The position numbers and the translations under genes were made by a program. A stretch of DNA of 37,227 nt from contig JAOQAG010000044.1 of the NCBI GenBank assembly GCA_025963715.1, positions 1-37,227 of the forward strand. Direction: 5' to 3'. The notes under the pieces are model-generated. The model ran no database searches, was not told where the DNA came from, and saw nothing but the letters and a program-made list of their open reading frames with translations. This document shows positions 8,344 to 16,600 of the stretch, one piece after another; position 1 is the stretch's first letter, and each line of letters begins with the position of its first letter. The DNA is from Bacteroidota bacterium (GTDB lineage: Bacteria; Bacteroidota; Bacteroidia; 2-12-FULL-35-15).

Positions 8344-8480
8344 GCTTTGTTGTTAAGTTGGTGTGAGATTGCTTCGTTCCTCGCAATGACGATATATTTT
8401 ACTTTTTACATTCAGTATTTATAATTCCTTTTTAAAACACAGAAATTTATAATTTATAATTCAACATTTATAATTTTTCT

Positions 8481-8885
8481 TTACTTAATGTCTTTCATTT
8501 TTTGTGCAAGCATGTTAAAGAAATTACCGAGTGGTTTTTCTACCATCATTTTCAGCATGGGATTCATGTCGGATTCAAACGAAAGTTGTCCGATGCAGCT
8601 GTTTTCGCCGGTTTCGGTAATGAGTACAAATAATTTGAATTCGAATGGAACTTTTCCGTTGGAGATAATGCTGATCTTTGAATTGGGTGTTTTTTCGATG
8701 ATCTTCATGCCGATGGTGGCCATTCCGTTGATGGTGAAGGAACATTCGTCACTGCTTGCCTGCCAGTTGGTAACCTGCGGTGGCATTAGGGTTTCAAAGT
8801 TTTTGAAATCGCTCAGGTAGTTAAAAATATTTTGTGAAGCGTTATTGATCGCTACTTTTTCACTTTCTAATTTTAGGGATGACAT
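8481..8885 (-). CDS. SRPBCC (START-like) family protein
   Basis: This 134-aa cytoplasmic protein fits the SRPBCC/polyketide cyclase-like fold. It starts with MSSLKLESEKVAINNASQNI, in which the phrase V-x-I-x-x-(S/A)-x-x-I-(F/W)-x-(Y/F)-L begins the domain. It continues with alternating strands (SFTINGMATIGMKII, ISIISNGKVPFEFKLFVLI) and ends in the long C-terminal helix (NPMLKMMVEKPLGNFFNMLAQKMKDI). The fold makes a hydrophobic cavity that binds lipids or other small ligands; the ligand here is unknown. The gene starts 46 nt after pyrE on the same strand and has no promoter box of its own in that gap, so it is probably co-transcribed with pyrE. Confidence 0.85.
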   Translation of the reverse strand: MSSLKLESEKVAINNASQNIFNYLSDFKNFETLMPPQVTNWQASSDECSFTINGMATIGMKIIEKTPNSKISIISNGKVPFEFKLFVLITETGENSCIGQLSFESDMNPMLKMMVEKPLGNFFNMLAQKMKDIK

Positions 8886-8931
8886 ACGTTTTGATTTTTT
8901 TTGTGAAGACCGTTAAAAAAATAAGCCTGTA

Positions 8932-9573
8932 TTATTTTCCCCATTCTGAGGGATTGATACGCCATTCCTGTAAGGATTTCATGTCGTTTTGGGTAATGTA
9001 ATCCGACTGTAAGGCCTGTTTGATAAGTGTATCGTAGTTACTGAGTGTGAGCAAACTGCATTTTGCATTTTTGAAATTATCTTCTGCTGTTTGAAAATCG
9101 TAGGTAAAGATAGCGGCCATGCCTTTTACTTCACAACCTGATTCCCGCAAGGCTTCTACGGCTTTTAAGCTGCTTCCGCCTGTGGAAATAAGATCTTCGA
9201 TCACTACCACGGATTGTCCTTTTTCTACCACACCTTCGATCATGTTGGTCATGCCGTGTTTTTTCGCCTCCGAGCGGATATACACAAATGGTAAGCCCAG
9301 TTCCTGCGCTACCAAAGCGCCTTGCGCGATACCGCCTGTTGCAACACCTGCGATCACATCGGGTTTGGCAAATTTTTCGTTTATAGCATTTACAAATTGC
9401 TGACGGATATAAGTGCGTACCTTTGGATAGGACAAGGTTACACGGTTATCGCAGTAAATTGGAGATTTCCAACCGGAAGCCCATGTAAAAGGTTTATTAG
9501 GTTGTAATTTAATTGCTTTAATTTGTAGTAGGAATTCAGCAACTTTGAGAGCAGATTCATCGTTCAATATCAT
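8932..9573 (-). CDS. pyrE: Orotate phosphoribosyltransferase
   Basis: PyrE (213 aa) joins orotate to phosphoribosyl pyrophosphate to make orotidine 5'-phosphate, the fifth step of pyrimidine synthesis in the cytoplasm. The N-terminal FTWASGWKSPIYCDNR (residues 29-44) is the family's orotate-site signature. SVVVIEDLISTGGSSLKAVE (121-140) is the PRPP-binding loop, with the two acidic residues followed by T-G-G. The length is usual. The start MILNDESALKVAEFLLQIKA agrees with family N-termini, and no other ATG lies near. A TATATTTG box ends only 4 nt before the ATG, so the transcript may be leaderless. It probably forms an operon with the SRPBCC gene and is divergent from the NUDIX gene. Confidence 0.96.
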   Translation of the reverse strand: MILNDESALKVAEFLLQIKAIKLQPNKPFTWASGWKSPIYCDNRVTLSYPKVRTYIRQQFVNAINEKFAKPDVIAGVATGGIAQGALVAQELGLPFVYIRSEAKKHGMTNMIEGVVEKGQSVVVIEDLISTGGSSLKAVEALRESGCEVKGMAAIFTYDFQTAEDNFKNAKCSLLTLSNYDTLIKQALQSDYITQNDMKSLQEWRINPSEWGK

Positions 9574-9577
9574 AGCG

Positions 9578-9585
9578 CAAATATA
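9578..9585 (-). promoter_or_regulatory. -7 promoter box for pyrE, 4 nt from the start codon
   Basis: On the minus strand TATATTTG matches TAnnTTTG. Only four bases separate it from the ATG at 9573, so transcription should begin at or within a few bases of the start codon. The -33 position reads TGTG, one base off TTTG. Confidence 0.55.
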
Positions 9586-9633
9586 TTAAAACTAATAGAG
9601 TTTGCACACATAATTTAATTAACAAAATCAATT

Positions 9634-10239
9634 ATGATTAAAATATTTTCAGCAGGCAAAATCGTGCGTTTGGTCAATAGTCATCACTTGTTTGACCCGC
9701 AACCCGGCTCAATTCTACTTACAGTTTCATCGGCAACTGAAATGTCGGATTTTTACCACGAGCTGATCAGCAGCAAGGATATAAACGAGATCTGTTTTTG
9801 CAATTCCAATGAATTGTTTTTATTCGATAGTTTTAGCTCGATGTTTAAGCTGATCGAAGCGGCAGGCGGTTTGGTAAAAAACAACAAAGGCGACTATTTA
9901 TTTATTTTCAGAAAAGGAAAATGGGATCTGCCAAAAGGGAAGATCGAAAAAGATGAAGCGATCAGAACGGCCGCTGTGAGGGAAGTAGAGGAGGAGTGTG
10001 GCATTTCCGATTTAACGATCATTAAGGAAATTGATACCACGTATCATACCTATTTTATAAAAGAACAGGCGGTTTTAAAACCAACGTACTGGTTTGAAAT
10101 GACCAGCAGCGATGCTTCCGTATTGAAACCACAGCTGGAAGAAGGTATCACGGAAGTGCGCTGGATCGCGCCGAAAGATTTTAACATGGTGCGGGATAAT
10201 TCGTATGAATCGATCATGGATGTGATCGCGGAATTATAA
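9634..10239 (+). CDS. NUDIX hydrolase
   Basis: This 201-aa protein has an intact NUDIX box at residues 102-124: G102, E108, then R116-E-V-E-E-E-C-G-I124, which binds the metal and cleaves X-linked nucleoside diphosphates. The domain covers about residues 70-200. The preceding ~70 residues (MIKIFSAGKIVRLV onward) form a small extra domain seen in the Bacteroidota version of this protein. The WDLPKGKIEKDE segment resembles NUDIX enzymes acting on dinucleoside polyphosphates or ADP-sugars, but the substrate cannot be settled from sequence. It is divergent from pyrE, an arrangement I recall as common in Bacteroidota. It ends at a repeat-borne terminator at 10281. Confidence 0.9.
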   Translation: MIKIFSAGKIVRLVNSHHLFDPQPGSILLTVSSATEMSDFYHELISSKDINEICFCNSNELFLFDSFSSMFKLIEAAGGLVKNNKGDYLFIFRKGKWDLPKGKIEKDEAIRTAAVREVEEECGISDLTIIKEIDTTYHTYFIKEQAVLKPTYWFEMTSSDASVLKPQLEEGITEVRWIAPKDFNMVRDNSYESIMDVIAEL

Positions 10240-10272
10240 GTTCAAAGTTCAAAGTTCAAAAGTTTAAAGTTC
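10239..10272 (+). repeat. Short tandem repeat AGTTCAA
   Basis: About four imperfect copies of AGTTCAA(A) follow directly on the NUDIX stop codon. The run is non-coding and ends where the inverted-repeat element begins. Confidence 0.6.
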
Positions 10273-10280
10273 GCTGTGTG

Positions 10281-10301
10281 GCTGCTTTGCAGCGTTTTTT
10301 T
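10281..10301 (+). terminator. Terminator for the NUDIX gene, inside the repeat end
   Basis: GCTGC-TTT-GCAGC is followed by G and seven T. It is formed entirely by the left end of the inverted-repeat element and lies 41 nt after the NUDIX stop. Confidence 0.55.
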
Positions 10302-10518
10302 CTACCACAAAAGAAACAAAAGAATACAAAAGGCGTTGTCCGAATGCTGTGTTTTTTTGTTTTTCTTATTTGTTTTTTCTTTTTTCTTTGCTTATTGCAC
10401 ACTGTCTGTTGCCTGCTTTTTTCTTTGCTTGTCTACTTTTTTTGTTTACTGTCTACTTCCTTTTTGCCTTCTTCGTTTACTTCCCTTTTTTCTCCTTTTC
10501 CTTAGTGGCCTTAGTGGT

Positions 10519-10539
10519 AAAAAAAAACTGCAAAGCAGC
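10519..10539 (-). terminator. Minus-strand terminator from the right end of the repeat element
   Basis: Read on the minus strand, GGCTGCTTTGCAG is followed by nine T. It faces transcripts coming from the 2496-aa gene that ends at 10644, mirroring the terminator at the left end. Confidence 0.45.
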
Positions 10540-10559
10540 CACACAGTTTCCTAAAATGC

Positions 10560-10597
10560 AAAAAACTCAAAGCGAAGAAAATGATCTCCACTTTGAG
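10560..10597 (-). terminator. Possible terminator of the giant-protein operon
   Basis: On the minus strand CTCAAAG (10597-10591) pairs with CTTTGAG (10572-10566), followed by six T. The 18-nt loop is long. It is the first hairpin with a T-run after the stop at 10644. Confidence 0.4.
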
Positions 10598-10628
10598 CTT
10601 TCAAAATCTCCACTTTGAGCTTTCAAAC
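10585..10628. repeat. Two tandem copies of a 22-bp unit
   Basis: Positions 10585-10606 and 10607-10628 are the same 22-base unit (core CCACTTTGAGCTTTCAAA) except for the last base. They lie directly downstream of the 2496-aa gene and each carries one arm of the possible terminator. Confidence 0.7.
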
Positions 10629-10643
10629 TTTACAACTTATTAT

Positions 10644-13600
10644 CTACGCATATTTAATCGTATACGCATAGCTGGTACCGTTTGTACATAAATCAGTGTA
10701 CAATACAATGGTTACAAAATACGTACGGTAAGCTGTGCTTAAATCAAGCCCACCATCTCCATCGAGAAACTCATACGTATCTAATGATATGACTGAACTC
10801 AATATGTATGCGCCACCCAGGTCATCTTCCAGAATTACATCCATGTGATCAAATGTGTGTCCGGAAGGCAAACTGCCCGAGATCAGATCTGTTATGAAGA
10901 TCCTGACATTCGGATCGGTTGCCAGTGTGACCGTTGTATCTGCAATCGGGTTGATACTGGTGCTGTTGGCATCTTCGTAGGATGCAATGTTTGTTAATCC
11001 TGCCAGCTGATCACAAGGTGTGTACGTATACGTAATGCTGTAATCTTTTTGATAACCGGTAGTGCATTCGAGGCTGAATAATTTTACGTTCACTGTATAC
11101 GTAATGTTCGGATTAGCTGAACCTGTTGCAATGCCATCCGTATTATCGAATGTAACAAAATCCATTACACTCAGGATCTGTTTTGTAACAGGTGTACTGT
11201 TTACACTATCCGTTACCGTGATGTCGATGTGGCCAAACGTTTCACCAATCGCGGGCAGGTCTGTAATGTCCGTGAAGGTTAGCAGCGACGTATATGCCCC
11301 GCCATCATTGATGTAGCCGGATACAAACGGATTGATGGTGTGTGTATCATCATCATACTTCACAATATCGGTTACCTGTTGCAGATCATAACATGGGCCT
11401 GCAAGATAATTGATCGTGAATGTTTGTATGGCGCCGTTAGCAGGGAAGTTCGGTACAAAATCCGTAAAGGTATTGGTGGTCACGGTGTATTTTATGTTCG
11501 GACTGTTCAGCACCAATCCGGTTCCATCGCCGTTTGTAAACGTTGCAGTTGTGGCCGGGGCAACAATGCTGTGCGTAGCGGAATGTCCGAGATCATCGGC
11601 CATGGTAATGTCCACTTTTATAAATGTATTGTGGCCCGCCGGTAACGGATTGTCTAAATAAGTAAAGCTGATCGTATCCGGCTGACTGGAACCGGTAATA
11701 AAATCTTTGGAAACAAGCACCGGCAATGTGTGGGCGTGTGAATCCGCAAAACTTACCACGCTTGGAATTTCCTGCAGATCGGATGCGCCTTTTCCAAGTG
11801 TTAATTCATATTCGGTAAGGTTAAATAAGCCCGATGAATTTTCTACTTCTACGCGGAAGCGGTAATAGATCGGATTACCATCTGCATCAACTCTCGGCAG
11901 CGATTGCGTTTCCGGGTATGTTGTAAAATCAGGAAGCATGGTGCTCGGATCTATCGGCGGATATTGCATGCTGTCGTCTTTTACTTTGATGCTATAGATT
12001 TCCACCCAGTTGCCGCTTGTATTTAATTTTTGCAAACGGTAAGTCCCGTTGTAGCAGGTCGGGTCCCAGGTTAAAACTACATCCTGCAAAAGTGTAAGCG
12101 TGGACGTTCCATTTTCCGACATCAACACCGGTGGTTGCGGATTGATCACATCCACTACATTTGTTAATGCCGCATTGGATGGCAACGATAAAATATCTTC
12201 CGGCAATAATAATTCATTTTGGATTCTTCTTACCGCCACAATTTTGTAAAACAATGTTTCTCCATAAGGCGGGATCAGCAAGTCTGCAAAATCATCGATC
12301 ACCGGTTGGCCCACATCCACTTTTCTACCCAGTTTCATGGTGCGGATGTTACTTGCATCGGCAGCGTTGTATGCCCTGTAGATCCAGAATTGTGTAATGC
12401 CTTCGGTTTCGTTGAACGGTGTTAATTTAAATGAAACCGATGTTTCAATATTGTTGGCTGGATCTTCCAAAATGGTGATCACTTCACGGATTCCCGGCGC
12501 TTGTGCTGGCGCTGCATTTACCATTAACACCGGTGCTTTTACACCGCTTGGCGGACCAATTACCAGTTGGTTGGTGATCTCCCGCGAGTAATAAAAATAA
12601 AATGCAGTAGAAGCGCCATCCAGTGTATAATCCGTAAAACGAATGTAAAAATCATTGGTAGAAATGCTGTAACCCACGTCAGATGGCAGCAACGTAACGG
12701 TACCATTTTTTGCAAATTTTACTGCCATCGGATGCGGATCATAATTATCAGGATTATAACCCGGTGTTTCCGGCAGGATCGGCGTGATGATATCACCGTT
12801 ATACGTTCTGTAAATTGGTTTGCGTGGCGATGTGGTAATGCCGCCTTTTACATATTTGTAAATTACCGGTTGCTCTGTTAACGACAGGAATGAATCGAGG
12901 ACGGCCTGGCGCACAAGATCTTCCTGCCCCGCTACAAGCATTGATGTGGGCGTTGCAAACGGATGAACAATTACGGAACTGTCCCTGTTCGGAACAATGT
13001 AATCGCCATTATCCGGCAACGGAAAATCAAAAGATAAGCTATTGGCAGTAGACTGAAAATTACCGGTGGAAGGATCCACGGTCACATTCACTAAATTATA
13101 CAGCATGTCGTAATACGCAGCGGTATCGGTTACTTTCAGCTGTTTTACCGCAGTGAGAATTGTTGCCAGTGTTGTTTCATTGTAAAGCGTATCCAGTACT
13201 TTTATTTCGCTTCCGCGATACACCAGCACTCCGTATGGTTTACGGTCATCGGTAGTATTCAGTTTTATATCAACCGTGTAAGTCGATTTTTTATAAAAGT
13301 CGGGACGCGTTGCAAACAAAGGCCCGGCAAGCTCTGGTTTTTCGGGCGTTACAATTTCCTGTGCAAGCACCGGCACCAACGGCGCAATGTAAGAATCGTA
13401 TTCTACGATCACATTTGCCGGTTGTTCTTTTACATGATCGAGTGAACGGATACCGAGATAGGTAATTTTGCTGCCATCTCCTGGAGCCGGTAAAATGGTA
13501 ACGCCGTTAAACTGGTGTGTGCTGTCATTATTTCCCAACGAATTAAATTCCGCTTTCAGATACAAACGATACGAGGGATGAAAATTCACGTTGATGTTTG

Positions 13601-16600
13601 TTCCCGTTTTGATCGGGAACGGATCGGTAGCATACGCCGGATCATAAATAATAAGTTCCAGCGGAACAAGCGGCACGCCGCTTATATCTTTTTTAATTTC
13701 CCATACCTGTAATGCTTTGATCACGGCTTGCGGTACACCGGCAATGGTTGCGGTATTGGTATCCGAAATGCGCAGGGTTCCTTTGTACCATTCCACGCCC
13801 GGATCGATGTGCGGCAATAATGTGTAGGTATTGAACAATACATTGTACACGCCCGGAACGGCAACGGGAAGCCCTGTGATCGGATCGGGTGCCGTTACCT
13901 GCGTTACATGCGCCGGTTGGAAAATGCCGCCGTACGAAAATTTAGTTTCCGTGCTGTCATAATTTATTTTTGTTTCCACGTAAGGCGGAATGATCACGGA
14001 TGTTAAATTCCCTGCAACAGTCACCGTCTGCGTAAGCATATTGATGCCGGTAATGGTTGCTGTTTTTTCAATAGCCATGTATCCGAAGCTGGTAGTTGCA
14101 TCTGCAATTGGCCCGGTAACGGTAATTTCTGTATTGCCCGAAACAAATGCAGGTGTTCCGGAAATAGTATATTCTGCATCATTTGAATACGATGATCCGA
14201 ATACGCGTACAATTGTTAAGCCCGTTAAATCAGCGGTGATGTTACCGGCAATTTTTATTTTGCTGGTACCGGCATCAATGGAAATCATTGTGAATACTTT
14301 GTTGTAACGAATATTTCCGGCAACGGTGCTGCTTTTTAATTTGTCAAGCACTACAATTTCCGTATTGGAACCAACAGCGGTTACGTGTTCTATTTTATAC
14401 GTTCCATTATTAGCTGTTCCCGTAGCTTCCAGCGCGATGGTGAAATTCGTATGGAATTTTTCGAGGTATACGGTACGGTTTAAATGAGTGCTCCAGTTGG
14501 GATCCACCGCTAAATTTTCCACCACCAGGAAACGGTCGCCCACAGTTGGTTGCAGCCAGTTAACCAATGTGGTGAACTGGTTGTTGTTCAACGGATCGTA
14601 GGAAGATGTTTCCCTGATCTGGTTCAGCGTAAATTCCGGATAGGTTCCTGTATTATTAATGACTGTGATCGCAAATGCCTGCGATGCAGTTGCAAACGTG
14701 GAACCGATGTATTTACTTTCCTCTCCGGTTGGAATGGCCGGAGAAACCGTTTGAACAGGCGAAGTGCTCAGGATCGTCATGCTGGTTACTTTTACCAGCA
14801 CCTGGTGATTGGCAAGCTGTGTTATCGAAACAACTTGTCCGCTGATGGAATCCGGTGCAGTTTCCCTGTAAAATAATTGCGCACGTTCCGCATACTGGTA
14901 ATTTACATTGTGCGTATGATTCCATTCAAACGTGGCGCGCAGCAAGGTTTTATCTGCAGTTGCAATAGCGGCCAACGCCGTTTGTTCCCCTTGCGTGGTA
15001 AACATGATCGGCTGTTCCGGCTGGATCAGCTGAACTGCAAAGTTGGATGGCGGCATCAGGTTTTTTGCTTTCCTGAATTTTGTATAATCCGTGCATTCCT
15101 GGTTGCTTAACGGCGATATGCGCGAGAACCAGTTGATGGCATACAATGCATAACAATGAATCCCTTCTTCGCGTTCCTGGTGCGTATAAATATTTGTCTG
15201 GCCCTGCTCCGGAATCTCCACCACTTCGTTGTAACCGGCATAATCAAAATATTCTTCATCCTGTGTGATCTCCGGTTTGCGATACACCGATTCTGCAACT
15301 CCTTTGTAATCTATTCCGTACATCACAGGAATGGTTTCTTTGGAAAGATCGAATTCGGTGGTGTTGTAAAAAAAGCTTCCCCATGGAATTTCATAATCAA
15401 AGATCTCCCTGTTGATCTGCACAAAACGCACATCGTCATACGCCACATAACCATCCGCATCGGTGAGCTGGTTTATTTCGCCAATGCCATTGCTTACGCT
15501 CATGCCGTAGGTGATAAATTCCTGAATGGGCGCTGTCGGTAAGCGGTAATCTTCCAGCGTTGTAGGAAGCGTCATGTATAAATGGCTTTGCACGCGTGTG
15601 CTTGGATCGCCTGTTTCCAGCGCGCCGTGGCTGGTGTATACCATCAGGTGGACGTATGCGGTACCATCATTCGGAATTTCTGCATCAATCAAACCTAAAC
15701 CCATCATGCGTGCAATGTGATAATCAATGCCAACCAAACGTAAAATATCAAAATAGCTGATGTTGATCACCGCATCGTTGCCCGGATCGTCTTCCACCGG
15801 AACAGCAATTACTGCTTTTGGATCAGTTACGCTGTAGTTAAGGTATTGTTCAATTGTATTCTGGATTCCATCCGCCGCGATCGTATCCGGGTGTTCTGCA
15901 TCCGGAGCGGGATACCAGCGGTGCTGGTAATTTTCTACACGTATTTTAAATTCGCCGGTACTGGCATCGCTGTCATTGTATTTGTCCCAGGCTTTATCTA
16001 CTGCATATTTTTTTGCAGGAGAAACGTATGGATTGTTATCGTTCTCCAGCCGGTCGTATGCAAGCGGCGTTTGAAGCGTTAAAGCATAATCACCCATGAA
16101 AGCCCACAGATTCAGCGAATTGATGGTATTGATATAATCGTAATATGTTTCCAGAACAATTTCAGAAACATAAGCAATGGAATAATCCAGGCGGACTCCT
16201 GCCATGGTTTCGCCTTTGATGATGGCGCTTGCCAGCTGGGTTGGCCCGGTAAATGTTTTCCGTGCAGTAACAAAAGTAGTGGTGGTATCCATCGGATCGT
16301 TGTATGCGATTGATTCGGCGCGGATATAGGCACTGCTGGTAGATCCGGGATTGTAAAGTACATTGAACTGTATCGAGAAAATTGTTTTAGTATCGGCAGC
16401 TACGAGTATGATCCCGGTGTATTGTTTCATAAAATCTTCCGGGAGCAATGGCGACATGGTGGCGCGGATCGTATCATATTGTACCAGGTTGGAGAAGCGT
16501 ATAATAATGTTGGTGGTTCCAACACCGCTGTTGGTAAGGGTAATACCGTTATAATGCCATTCCCTGGTAGTTCCCGTGCTGATTTCGGTAGTAGGCAATA

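Larger units (their letters stand above)
7970..8475. repeat. Intergenic stretch bounded by a 31-bp inverted repeat
   Basis: Positions 7970-8000 and 8445-8475 are inverted copies of an A/T-rich sequence (core ATTATAAATTATAAAT), 29 of 31 bases matching by hand comparison. They almost exactly fill the space between the convergent genes ending at 7970 and 8481. Inside lie a 35-bp perfect palindrome (8145-8234), a 15-bp terminator hairpin (8311-8343) and a shortened relative of the palindrome (8364-8390). There is no credible gene; a 69-codon minus-strand ORF at 8177-8386 is built from repeat sequence. Confidence 0.55.
10274..10546. mobile_element. MITE-like element with 19-bp perfect terminal inverted repeats
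   Basis: CTGTGTGGCTGCTTTGCAG at 10274-10292 is repeated exactly, inverted, at 10528-10546. The match continues imperfectly for about 15 more bases on each side (a T/A run and then TACCAC/GTGGTA). The 273-bp element encodes no transposase; the small plus-strand ORFs inside it are low-complexity Phe/Leu/Cys runs. Its interior, about 10340-10505, is almost purely pyrimidine on the plus strand, with repeated CTTT, GTCTAC and TTTGC words. No target-site duplication is obvious. A half copy (18 of 19 end bases) lies at 32181-32223. Movement by a transposase elsewhere is inference. Confidence 0.5.

Noticed and set aside
8177-8386. 69-codon minus-strand ORF
   Set aside because: Made of the palindromic repeat and the terminator stem.
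10276-10618. Three overlapping plus-strand ORFs rich in Phe, Leu and Cys
   Set aside because: Translations of the pyrimidine-rich tract; they look like membrane proteins only because of low complexity.
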